Assembly: GCF_000761245.1 (NCBI RefSeq)
Contig: NZ_AWOR01000099.1
Coordinates: forward strand, 62,001-126,000
Length of the DNA: 64,000 bases
DNA from: Comamonas testosteroni
GTDB lineage: Bacteria; Pseudomonadota; Gammaproteobacteria; Burkholderiales; Burkholderiaceae_C
Direction: 5' to 3'
The notes under the pieces were generated by a model. That model was given only the letters and a program-made list of their open reading frames with translations, was not told the DNA's origin and searched no databases. This document shows positions 16,932-25,501 of the stretch, in pieces. Within the stretch, counting starts at the first letter, position 1, and each line of letters begins with the position of its first letter. The position numbers and the translations under genes are program-made.

Positions 16932-17855
16932 ATGCGCACCCAGCCCTTGACATCCTTGCCCCGTCCTGGCTCACAGCTAGGCATGACGGCGCCCGTCCGG
17001 CAGCAGGCTGGCGCAGATCAGGGCGTGCGGCCGGTTCTGCACGCTACGGGCAGCCCGCATGTGTCCGCCATACAGATTCCCGGAGTCTGGCGCGGCACCG
17101 ACTGGCAACTGGGTGCCTGCCGGAATGTGTGGCCCAGTGGCCATGCGGCGCTGGACTGCGAGCTGCCCGGTGGCGGCTGGCCCGGCAACGCCTTGATTCA
17201 GCTGCAGCAACCCGCGCACTGTCATGCGGAGTGGGCCTTGCTGCTGCCCGCGCTGGCTGCAGGAGTGCGGCAGCATGCGGCTTCGCGCGGGGATGCGCGG
17301 ATGGGGCAACTGGTGCTGGTGGCTCCGCCCTATCTGCCCTTTGCCCCGGCCTTGCAGGCCGCTGGCATTGACGCAAAGCGGCTGTGCGCGGTGCAGCCGG
17401 GGCGCAGTGCCCAGGATCTGGCCTGGGCCTGCGAGCAGGCGCTGCATTGCCGGGATGTGCTGGCGGTGCTGGCCTGGTTGCCCGAGCTTCCCGCATCCAC
17501 GCTGCGCCGCTTGCAGCTGGCTGCCGCTTCGCAGGGCCGACCTCTGTGGCTATGGCAGGAGTCGCAGGCCGAGCCGCACAGCTCTCCCGCAGCATTGCGG
17601 TTGAGACTGGAGAGAGTTACGGCAGACTCCGCTGCCCAGCAGGCGCCGGGTTTGCAGATACAGATACTGAAGCGCCGTGGGCCTTTGCTGGAGCGCCCCA
17701 TACCGCTCCCGCTTTCACAGTGGGCCTGGCAGCCCGTTTTGCAGGCACAGGCACAAAGACATGCGCGCCAGAGCGAGGAGGCTGCCATGCTCATGCAAGG
17801 GCGCATGACAGCCGCCGCTCCTGCCACGGCCTCGCCTTGGATGACGGAGGCATGA
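16932..17855 (+). CDS. imuA: Translesion synthesis accessory protein ImuA
   Basis: A 307-residue RecA/SulA-like protein of the SOS mutagenesis cassette. Segments GVWRGTDWQLGACRNVWPSG, ELPGGGWPGNALIQL, LVLVAPPYLPFAPAL and VLAVLAWLPELPASTLRRL follow ImuA of betaproteobacteria; the Walker-like region is degenerate. It works with ImuB and DnaE2 in error-prone bypass of DNA lesions. The ATG at 16932 is chosen because the promoter and LexA box end at 16914. ATG at 16983 is possible. imuB starts one base after the stop. Confidence 0.9.
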   Translation: MRTQPLTSLPRPGSQLGMTAPVRQQAGADQGVRPVLHATGSPHVSAIQIPGVWRGTDWQLGACRNVWPSGHAALDCELPGGGWPGNALIQLQQPAHCHAEWALLLPALAAGVRQHAASRGDARMGQLVLVAPPYLPFAPALQAAGIDAKRLCAVQPGRSAQDLAWACEQALHCRDVLAVLAWLPELPASTLRRLQLAAASQGRPLWLWQESQAEPHSSPAALRLRLERVTADSAAQQAPGLQIQILKRRGPLLERPIPLPLSQWAWQPVLQAQAQRHARQSEEAAMLMQGRMTAAAPATASPWMTEA

Positions 17856-17856
17856 G

Positions 17857-19377
17857 ATGGGCAGCGCAGAGCACTGGATAGCCTGGCCTCTGGCCTGCCT
17901 GAGCGAGTCAAGCCCGGTGCCCGAGAGTGCCTGCTGGTGGGCGCTGGAGTTTTCGCCGCGTGTGGCCTTGCTCGAAGACGCCTTGCTCATGGAGACCAGC
18001 ATGGTGCAGCGCCTTTGGGGCGGGACCGAGGTCTTGCTGGCGCGGCTGGACAGTGCTTTTGCCCAGGCCTGTCAGGCCGCTGTGCCCGGCCTGCCGGAGT
18101 CCGGGGGCGGCGATGCGGCATTGCAGCCGCTGCGCGGACAGGGCAGCACGGCCTGGCAGGCTTTGGCACGGCTGCGGCTGCAGCAGGGTCGGCCTTGCGG
18201 CTCCATCCCTGTTTCCTTGTCCATGCCTGAGCCATCGCTGCATGCCGATGCGCTTCCGCTATGGACGCTGAGCGCCCTGGAGCAGCACAGCGCCGTGCTG
18301 CTGCGCCTGGGCTGCCGGTGCTGGGGCGATGTGCGCGCACTGCCGCGCGCGGGGCTGTCGCGCCGTATTGGAGCCAAGGCCTTGCGTGCGCTCGACGAGG
18401 CCTATGGCCTGCTGCCCCAGCCGCTTGACTGGCTGCAACCGCCTCAGCAGTTCGAGTTGCGCCACGACCTAGGTTATCCGGCCCACCATGCCGATGCCGT
18501 GCTCCATGCCGCGCAGCCGCTGTTGCGCGCGTTGCAGTCCTGGCTACAGGCCCGTCACCATGCGGTGCTGGCGCTGCAATTGCGCTGGCACCATGATCTG
18601 CGCCGTATCGACGGCCAGGAGCTGCCGGCCTGGGAAGCGCTTGTCATCCGCACGGCCCAGCCCACGCAGGGCATGGCACATTTGCAGCGTCTGCTGCGTG
18701 AGCACCTGGGCCAGCAGCGGTGGCGCGCACCCGTGGACATGCTGGAGTTGCAGGCGCTGGAGACGGTTGCCTGGGCGGCCGAGCCGCTGAGCTGCCTGCC
18801 TGCTGCCCAGGGCCAGAGCCCGTCGGACAGTCTGGCCTGGCATGAATGGGTGGAGCGCCTGAGCGCCCGCTGGGGCGAGGAGGCCGTGCAGATGGTGCAG
18901 CCGCTGGCCGACCACCGCCCCGAGCGCATGCAGCGCTGGCAAGCTGCTGCGACTTTGCTGCAGAGCAAGAATCCGGCTGCTGCAAGAGACGCTACCCAGG
19001 CTGGAGCAGGAGCGCAGCTCAGGCAGCAAGGCACGCATCGCGGCCGTCAGCCCGACTGTGCCGACCCCTGGCAAGCCCTGTGGCCGCCCTGGCTGCTGCC
19101 CCAGCCCCAGGCCTTGTCCGTGCAGGGCAATCGTCCCCAATGGCATGGGCCGCTGCAGCTCAAGGCTGGCCCCTACAGGCTGGAGTCCGGCTGGTGGGAT
19201 GCGTCTGCCAATGCCCAGGCCGGCGCGCCGACCGGCCTCGCCGAGCGTGACTATTTCGTGGCCTATAACGCCGTGGTCGGACATGTCTGGATTTACCGCG
19301 AGCGCGTCCGTAGCGAACACCTGATGGGCATGACAGCCAGCCCTGCCAGCTGGTTTGCGCAAGGCATGTATGGCTGA
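17857..19377 (+). CDS. imuB: ImuB, catalytically inactive Y-family polymerase-like protein
   Basis: A 506-residue Y-family homolog that acts as the hub of the ImuA-ImuB-DnaE2 mutasome, contacting the beta clamp and DnaE2. The polymerase-like region includes WWALEFSPRVALLEDALLME and LGCRCWGDVRALPRAGLSRR (helix-hairpin-helix region). The acidic catalytic residues of DinB/UmuC are not evident, as expected for ImuB. The C-terminal RDYFVAYNAVVGHVWIYRER is the conserved ImuB tail. It overlaps dnaE2 by eight bases. Confidence 0.92.
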   Translation: MGSAEHWIAWPLACLSESSPVPESACWWALEFSPRVALLEDALLMETSMVQRLWGGTEVLLARLDSAFAQACQAAVPGLPESGGGDAALQPLRGQGSTAWQALARLRLQQGRPCGSIPVSLSMPEPSLHADALPLWTLSALEQHSAVLLRLGCRCWGDVRALPRAGLSRRIGAKALRALDEAYGLLPQPLDWLQPPQQFELRHDLGYPAHHADAVLHAAQPLLRALQSWLQARHHAVLALQLRWHHDLRRIDGQELPAWEALVIRTAQPTQGMAHLQRLLREHLGQQRWRAPVDMLELQALETVAWAAEPLSCLPAAQGQSPSDSLAWHEWVERLSARWGEEAVQMVQPLADHRPERMQRWQAAATLLQSKNPAAARDATQAGAGAQLRQQGTHRGRQPDCADPWQALWPPWLLPQPQALSVQGNRPQWHGPLQLKAGPYRLESGWWDASANAQAGAPTGLAERDYFVAYNAVVGHVWIYRERVRSEHLMGMTASPASWFAQGMYG

Positions 19378-22300
19378 GCAGATCATGGCCGAGCCGCCCG
19401 CTCCCGCTCTGCGCCTCGCAGGGCCGCCGCCTGCCGTCATACCTGCCAGTCCCGTGGCTCAGGGCATGGCCAGAGGGCCGCTGGCCTATGCCGAGCTGCA
19501 CTGTCTCTCGCATTTCAGTTTCCTGCGCGGTGCTTCATCGCCTGCCGAGCTGGTGCACCGGGCCAAAAGCCTGGGCTATGCGGCGCTGGCGCTGACCGAC
19601 GAATGCTCGGTAGCCGGTGCCGTGCGCGCCTTTGAAGCGGCGCGGGACTGCGGCCTGCATCTGATTCATGGCAGCGAATTCGCCTGGGGCCCGCTCAGGA
19701 TCGTGGTGCTGGTGCGTGATCTGCAGGGTTGGGGCAATCTCTGTGAATTCATCACCGCTGCACGCAGCCGGGCTGACAAAGGGGACTATCTGGTCGATGA
19801 ATCCAGCCCCTGGAAGCTGCTGAATCAAGGCTGCGAGTGCCTGCTGCTGCCGCAGCGCGGCAAGCTGGATGCATCGGATCTGATAGCTGTAATCGATTGT
19901 CTGAAAAGCGTTTCAGGCTATCTTGATGCTGAAAACCTTTGGCTGGGTGTGGGGCTGCATCTGGCGCCCGACGACAGCCTGTGGCTGCAGACTCTGCAGC
20001 AGGCGGGCGCGGCACTGGGGCTGCGCTTGCTGGCCTGCGGGGATGTCCATATGCATGCGCGCTCACGCAAGCCGCTGCAGGATGTGGTCACGGCGATCCG
20101 CATGGGGCGCACCGTGGCCGAATGCGGCTTTGCGCTGCAGCCCAATGCCGAGCGGCATCTGCGTTCGCGTCTGCGGCTGGCTTCGCTCTATCCCAGGGCC
20201 ATGCTGGAGGCGACGCTGGAGCTGGCCGGGCGTTGCAGCTTCAGCCTTGCCGAGATTCGCTACCACTATCCGAAGGAGAGCGTGCTGCCCGGCATGACGG
20301 CCACGCAGACCCTGGCCTGGCTGACCTGGGAGGGCGCGGCGGGGCGCTATCCCCAGGGCATTCCCGAGAAAGTGCGCGATCAGCTGCACAAAGAGCTGGC
20401 GCTGATCGAGAACAAGAAGTACGAGATGTACTTTCTCACCGTGCATGACATCGTGCGCTATGCGCGCAGCGTCGGCATTCTCTGCCAGGGGCGCGGCTCG
20501 GCGGCCAATTCTGCGGTCTGCTACTGCCTGGGCATCACCGCGGTAAACCCGCATGGTGGCAATCTGCTGTTCGAGCGCTTTATCAGCAAGGAGCGCGGCG
20601 AGCCGCCTGATATCGATGTGGACTTCGAGCATACGCGGCGCGAAGAGGTCATTCAGTACATCTACGACAAATATGGGCGCGATCGCGCCGCGCTCACGGC
20701 CGTGGTCAGCTGCTGGCGCAGCCGCAGCGCGCTGCGCGATGTGGGCAAGGCACTGGGCTTGCCGGCCGATCTGATCGATGCCCTGGCCAAGGGGCAGTAC
20801 TGGTTCAGCGAGCATGCCCAGGCGCATGCCGAGGCTGTCGAGGTGGCCGATTCGGCAGAGGAGGACCAGGCGCCCGAAGCTTTGCCCGAAGACTGGGTGC
20901 AGCGCAAGCTCCAGGAGGCCGAGGTGCTGGCACGCGAAATGAGTTGCGCAGTGGGCGCGCATCGGCTGCGCCTGTGGATAGAGCTGGCCTGGCAGCTCAA
21001 GGACAGCCCGCGCCACCTCAGCCAGCATGTGGGCGGTTTTGTGCTGACCGAGGGCAAGCTCACGCGTCTGGTGCCCGTGGAGCCTGCCACGATGGCCAGG
21101 CGCTCCGTTATCCAGTGGGACAAGGACGATCTCGATGTCGTGGGCCTGCTCAAGGTCGATGTGCTGGCCCTGGGCATGCTCACCATGCTGCGCAATGCTC
21201 TGAACGAGCGCGCCCGCTGGCGCGGCGAGCCATGGGAGCTGCACCAGATTCCGCAGGAGGATGCCGCGACCTACGAGATGATTTGCCAGGCCGATACCGT
21301 GGGCACTTTCCAGATCGAAAGCCGCGCCCAGATGAGCATGTTGCCGCGCCTGCAGCCGCGCACTTTTTATGATCTGGTGGTCGAGGTTGCCATCGTGCGC
21401 CCCGGCCCGATTCAGGGCGGCATGGTCCATCCCTATCTGCTGGCACGCGAGCGTGCGCGCCGCAAGCTGCCGCTCAAGCTGGAAAAGCCGGAGCTCGAAA
21501 ATGCGCTCAAGCGCACTTTGGGCGTGCCTATTTTCCAGGAGCAGGTGATGCAGATCGCTATCGATGCTGCCAAGTTTTCGGCCGGCAAGGCTGATGAGCT
21601 GCGCCGTTCCATGGCGGCCTGGAAGCGCAAGGGCGGCGTACACAAGTTCGAGCGCCCGTTGATCGACGGTATGGTGGCGCGTGGCTACAAGCTGAAATTC
21701 GCTCAGGCCATCTTTGCGCAGATGCTGGGTTTTGGCGAATATGGCTTCCCCGAAAGCCATGCCTACAGCTTTGCACTGCTGGCCTATGCCAGCGCCTGGC
21801 TCAAGCGCCATGAGCCGGCCATCTTTCTGCAGGCTCTGCTCAATGCCCAGCCCATGGGCTTTTATTCGCCGTCCCAGCTGGTGCAGGATGCGCGCCGCCA
21901 TGGCGTGCGTGTGCTGCCGGTCGATGTCTGCCATAGCCACTGGCATTGCACGCTGGAAGCCCCTTTGCAAGCCATGCGCGGCGTGGCCCAGCCCCAGCCG
22001 GCTGTGCGCCTGGGGCTAAACCGGGTTGCCAGGCTGGGCAAGGCCGCAGCGCTGCGAATCGAAGGTGAAGCTGCGCAGGCTGCGTGGAAGGACGTGAGCG
22101 ATCTGGCGATCAGGGCCCGGCTGGACAAGGCGGACATGGAAGCCCTGGCCGCGGCGGATGCGCTGCGCAGTCTGGCCGGTCACCGCCGCCAGCAGATGTG
22201 GGATGCTGCTGCGCAGGTCGGCCTGCCGCCCATTTTTGCGCAGGCCGCCATTCATGAGCCCAGGCTTGAGCTACCCCAGGCTGCCGAGGGCGAGGAAATC

Positions 22301-22777
22301 ATGTTCGACTATGCCGCCACCGGGCTGAGCCTGCGCCGCCACCCGCTGGCCTTGCTGCGTCCCAGGCTGGCGCGCCATGGGCTGAAAACCGCAGCCGAGC
22401 TGCGTCAGATGCTGCCAGGCCAGAAGGTGCGCGCCTGCGGCATCGTCACCGTGCGCCAGCGCCCGCCTACCGCCAACGGCACGCTGTTCATCACGCTGGA
22501 AGACGAAACCGGCGTCATCAACCTGGTGGTCTGGAGCCAGACCTTTGCCCGTTGGCGCTCTGCTTTGCTGGCCTCGCGCCTGCTGGCCGTGGAGGGCATC
22601 TGGCAGCGCAGCACGGCCCCGCAACTGGAGGCGTCGGAATCAGCAGGGGATATGCCTGTGGCACGGACAGGGGATGAACCTGCGGTTCGCCATCTGGTTG
22701 TGATGAAGGCCAGGAATGTGACCCGCTGGCTGGGGCGGTTTGCCGAGGTCGGACTGAACAGCCGGGATTTCCATTGA
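19370..22777 (+). CDS. dnaE2: Error-prone DNA polymerase DnaE2 (ImuC)
   Basis: C-family polymerase of 1135 residues with N-terminal PHP domain (ELHCLSHFSFLRGASSPAEL near residues 43-62), the catalytic palm (RGSAANSAVCYCLG; PPDIDVDFEH with the catalytic Asp pair), the FQIESRAQMSMLPRLQPRTF block specific for DnaE2, and a C-terminal OB fold (GIVTVRQRPPTANGTLFITL). It carries out SOS-induced lesion bypass. The ATG at 19370 lies inside the end of imuB (ATGGCTGA overlap), indicating coupling. Around residues 171-185 (19881-19925) the reading frame crosses a hairpin-repeat-like sequence unlike neighbouring codons. Confidence 0.96.
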   Translation: MAEQIMAEPPAPALRLAGPPPAVIPASPVAQGMARGPLAYAELHCLSHFSFLRGASSPAELVHRAKSLGYAALALTDECSVAGAVRAFEAARDCGLHLIHGSEFAWGPLRIVVLVRDLQGWGNLCEFITAARSRADKGDYLVDESSPWKLLNQGCECLLLPQRGKLDASDLIAVIDCLKSVSGYLDAENLWLGVGLHLAPDDSLWLQTLQQAGAALGLRLLACGDVHMHARSRKPLQDVVTAIRMGRTVAECGFALQPNAERHLRSRLRLASLYPRAMLEATLELAGRCSFSLAEIRYHYPKESVLPGMTATQTLAWLTWEGAAGRYPQGIPEKVRDQLHKELALIENKKYEMYFLTVHDIVRYARSVGILCQGRGSAANSAVCYCLGITAVNPHGGNLLFERFISKERGEPPDIDVDFEHTRREEVIQYIYDKYGRDRAALTAVVSCWRSRSALRDVGKALGLPADLIDALAKGQYWFSEHAQAHAEAVEVADSAEEDQAPEALPEDWVQRKLQEAEVLAREMSCAVGAHRLRLWIELAWQLKDSPRHLSQHVGGFVLTEGKLTRLVPVEPATMARRSVIQWDKDDLDVVGLLKVDVLALGMLTMLRNALNERARWRGEPWELHQIPQEDAATYEMICQADTVGTFQIESRAQMSMLPRLQPRTFYDLVVEVAIVRPGPIQGGMVHPYLLARERARRKLPLKLEKPELENALKRTLGVPIFQEQVMQIAIDAAKFSAGKADELRRSMAAWKRKGGVHKFERPLIDGMVARGYKLKFAQAIFAQMLGFGEYGFPESHAYSFALLAYASAWLKRHEPAIFLQALLNAQPMGFYSPSQLVQDARRHGVRVLPVDVCHSHWHCTLEAPLQAMRGVAQPQPAVRLGLNRVARLGKAAALRIEGEAAQAAWKDVSDLAIRARLDKADMEALAAADALRSLAGHRRQQMWDAAAQVGLPPIFAQAAIHEPRLELPQAAEGEEIMFDYAATGLSLRRHPLALLRPRLARHGLKTAAELRQMLPGQKVRACGIVTVRQRPPTANGTLFITLEDETGVINLVVWSQTFARWRSALLASRLLAVEGIWQRSTAPQLEASESAGDMPVARTGDEPAVRHLVVMKARNVTRWLGRFAEVGLNSRDFH
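19880..19925 (+). repeat. Hairpin repeat-like sequence inside dnaE2
   Basis: Nested inverted repeats GATAG (19882-19886) / CTATC (19918-19922) and CTGAAA / TTTCAG surround an AAGCG core. Base composition is lower in G+C than the flanks. The arms resemble the AATAGCTG...AAGCG hairpins found between genes here, and the frame stays open through it. Confidence 0.5.
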
Positions 22778-22916
22778 GCGCAAAGGGGGCTGAGCCGGTC
22801 ACATTGGAGAGTCGGAGCCACAGAAAACGCAATCTCATTTTATTGATATGTCATAACGGATTCACGATCGCTTACCAAGATTGCGAGCTTTTCCGCCCTT
22901 TGAGATTGGCTTGCGT

Positions 22917-25094
22917 ATGCAGACACCTGTTCATTTTTCCGCACACAAGAAAACATTCGTGCTTCGTGCCGTCGCCCTGGCAACAATATTGACTTTGGCT
23001 GGCTGTGGCGGCGGTGACGGTGGCAATCAAGACCAGCTGGCCGAGTACGTGATTCCTGGCCCGCCTGCAGGGCTGGGCACAGAGACGATCAACGTCACAG
23101 CGCAAGCGGCGACCAGCATGCCGGTGTCGCGCACCGATGTACCCAGATACCGCGAAGATGCCACCGTCTTCAACTCCGGCAGGCATGATGCAACGGCCAA
23201 TGGCAACAACTCCTGCTACGCCGATCACACCACCAACAGCACGCTGCGCATTCTTTCGGGCTTCCTCGATATCTGGGAGCCTTCCGAGCGAAAGATGAAC
23301 GGCTTCAAGAAATCCGATTTCACTGGCATCTTTGCGCCTGGCGCGACCACACCGGATACCAACGTCGCCGGAAAGCAGGGGTGTGAGGCTTTCGCTCTGA
23401 CCACGTGGAACGGTGTCTGGCATGTGCTTACAGCAGACAACACCAATAGCACGCCAGGCCAGGCTCCGGTTGCAGGGACCACGGGAACGATCAAGAAGAG
23501 CGAGCTATTCCTGCAGAATATGGCGTACTCGTCCAAGCTGACCACGCAAACGATCTACACCGATGCGCAAAAGGAAGAGATCAAGCTGGACGACACCGGC
23601 AACAAGGTCACGCGCACGGTCATGGGCGGCTCGCTGGGGCCGCTGGGCCAGGCCTGGGATGATCTGGCAAAGAATCCCAGCTCAGGCTGGGGTGATACCA
23701 ATATCCAGACCAACCCCGAGTTCGGAGCGGTGCTTCAGTTCGTTGACAACGCCACAGTCGGCAATATTGCTTCAGACAATGGGCCCAAAGGCTTTTACAA
23801 ATTCGCCCGTCCGTATCGCTGGTCGGCTGCAGACAGCAGGCTGCCTGTCGTCAAAGTGCTGCCGGAGCTGATGTCGCGCCGCGCCGCAGGTGACGATGCC
23901 GCTGCGGCACAGGTCAAGGCTCAGCAGGACTCCGATTTCCCCAGCGGCCATACGGCCGAATTCGTGCGCTATTCAATGGCTATTGCCTATATGGCGCCGC
24001 AGCGTTTCCATGAAGCCCTGGCGCGCGGGCTTGAGGCTGGTGAGAACCGCATTCGTGCGGGCATGCACTCGGCGCTGGGCGTCATGGGCGGGCGCATGCT
24101 GGGCTCGTCCGTATGGATGCCCTTTCTGAAGGGCGCTGGCGATCGAGGTCTGAGCTATACCGAAGCACAGCGTCAGCTCGTGTTTCAGCAAGCACAAGCG
24201 CAGTTGCGAAGCAAACTGGGTGTGAATACCGGCGTGGAGCTTTGGATCGTTGCGCACTCGGCCAAGCCCGGCGAAGACCGCTTTGCGGATTTCGCGACCA
24301 CCAAGGCGGAATATCTCAGGCGGCTGACATTCGGTTTTGCACAAGACAAGGCCAAGGCTGGCAAGCCTGCCGTTGTACCCAAAGGAATGGAAACCCTGCT
24401 GGAGACCCGCTTCCCCTATCTGACGGTTGACCAGCGGCGAGCCGTGCTCAAAACCACGGCCATCGATTCCGGCTACCCAGTGCTTGACGATGAAGAAGGC
24501 TTTGGACGGCTGAACCTGTTCGATGCGGCCAGCGGCTACGGCAGGCTGGAGGCAGATGTGACCGTCACCATGAACGACAGCATTGAAGGCTTCTGTGCTT
24601 CGGGCTTCTGCACTTTTGACCGTTGGCGCAACGACATCAGCGGCGCGGGCAAGCTGACCAAGCGCGGAAACGGCACTCTGGCATTGACAGGCGCCAATAC
24701 ATATAGTGGCGGCACCGTGGTTTCCGCGGGCACCTTGCGTGCGGACTCTTCCTCCGCGATAGGCACCGGCGCGATATACATCGATGGTGGTACTTTGGCG
24801 ACCAATGGGGAGCAGCTCAAGGTGAGCGGCTCTTACACCCAGAAGTCGGGGGAGTTGAACTTGGCGCTGTCCAGCAGCACTGCAGGTACGTTGGCTGTGG
24901 CCGACCACGCTGCGCTGGCCGGTACTTTGAACGTGAGCTTCATCAGTGGCTACACCCCCAAGGCAGGTGACAAGATTGTGGTGTTGACCGCCAAAGGCGT
25001 GCACAACAAGTTCACCAGTGTGGTGGTGGATGGTTTTGCAAAGTCCTCTGCGAGCTATGGCGACACCAGTGTGACCATCACATTGGCCAGTTGA
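22917..25094 (+). CDS. Lipoprotein fusing a class A acid phosphatase-like (PAP2) domain to autotransporter-type repeats
   Basis: The 725-residue product starts with a lipoprotein signal (LTLAGCGGG, Cys near residue 30). A PAP2-type phosphatase core follows: K-GFYKFA-RP (K-x6-RP, near 291-299), PSGHT (near 341) and ENRIRAGMHSALGVMGGR (near 375). The last motif keeps Arg and His, but the Ser and the Asp of the canonical S-R-x5-H-x3-D are replaced by Asn and Gly. The C-terminal ~150 residues contain a passenger-associated repeat (GNGTLALTGANTYSGGT) and further beta-rich sequence, with no beta-barrel. It is probably a surface or periplasmic phosphomonoesterase-like protein with a beta-helical tail. 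The ATG at 22917 was chosen because it begins the signal peptide. Confidence 0.85.
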   Translation: MQTPVHFSAHKKTFVLRAVALATILTLAGCGGGDGGNQDQLAEYVIPGPPAGLGTETINVTAQAATSMPVSRTDVPRYREDATVFNSGRHDATANGNNSCYADHTTNSTLRILSGFLDIWEPSERKMNGFKKSDFTGIFAPGATTPDTNVAGKQGCEAFALTTWNGVWHVLTADNTNSTPGQAPVAGTTGTIKKSELFLQNMAYSSKLTTQTIYTDAQKEEIKLDDTGNKVTRTVMGGSLGPLGQAWDDLAKNPSSGWGDTNIQTNPEFGAVLQFVDNATVGNIASDNGPKGFYKFARPYRWSAADSRLPVVKVLPELMSRRAAGDDAAAAQVKAQQDSDFPSGHTAEFVRYSMAIAYMAPQRFHEALARGLEAGENRIRAGMHSALGVMGGRMLGSSVWMPFLKGAGDRGLSYTEAQRQLVFQQAQAQLRSKLGVNTGVELWIVAHSAKPGEDRFADFATTKAEYLRRLTFGFAQDKAKAGKPAVVPKGMETLLETRFPYLTVDQRRAVLKTTAIDSGYPVLDDEEGFGRLNLFDAASGYGRLEADVTVTMNDSIEGFCASGFCTFDRWRNDISGAGKLTKRGNGTLALTGANTYSGGTVVSAGTLRADSSSAIGTGAIYIDGGTLATNGEQLKVSGSYTQKSGELNLALSSSTAGTLAVADHAALAGTLNVSFISGYTPKAGDKIVVLTAKGVHNKFTSVVVDGFAKSSASYGDTSVTITLAS

Positions 25095-25109
25095 TCGGGC
25101 TTGGGGTAG

Positions 25110-25143
25110 AAGGCCTGCGCGATCTCGTGGCGCAGGCCTTTTT
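25110..25143 (+). terminator. Intrinsic terminator after the phosphatase lipoprotein
   Basis: An AAGGCCTGCGC / GCGCAGGCCTT stem (25110-25120 with 25130-25140) and a short T run follow the stop codon by 15 bases. Confidence 0.85.
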
Positions 25144-25501
25144 GCGTTTGCAAAAGAGGCCCGCACTTCCAGGATGCAATGACGCAGCAGCCTTCCCGGG
25201 TCGTGGCCGCGGTTCATCCATATGACGAAATTTCGACCAGTGGTCTGCTCGAAAGCAATGGCCTTGCTATTTGCAGATGCGAGGAGGTGAGCTGCCGAGG
25301 TGATTTCTACAAAGCCTCTGCAGTCGTTGGCCAGCTACCTCAATCCAACGACGCAATCCCTTGATAATACTAATTACATTGTGTTGCGATTTGCGCTAAG
25401 CGAGTGACGCAGCAAGCTGCTTTGCCGGATCGGCCCCCATTTCATGTATTGGAGTGGCTGCTTTGCCGGCTATTTACTTTTATATGGAATGGATGGAAGC
25501 G
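25144..25501. other. Intergenic region before the chemoreceptor gene
   Basis: About 360 bases with no supportable gene. It is AT-richer near 25360-25395 and probably holds the chemoreceptor promoter. A sigma-28-like pair was looked for; the only GCCG-containing box is too far from a TAA element to be convincing. Confidence 0.4.

Noticed and set aside
20063..21970. Minus-strand open frame of 635 codons opposite dnaE2
   Set aside because: Antisense shadow of a well-supported polymerase gene, His/Gln/Leu-rich as typical of shadows.
25398..25436. Possible sigma-28 (flagellar) promoter before the chemoreceptor
   Set aside because: TAAG and GCCGGATC boxes are about 19 bases apart instead of the usual ~11, and the -10 box is imperfect.
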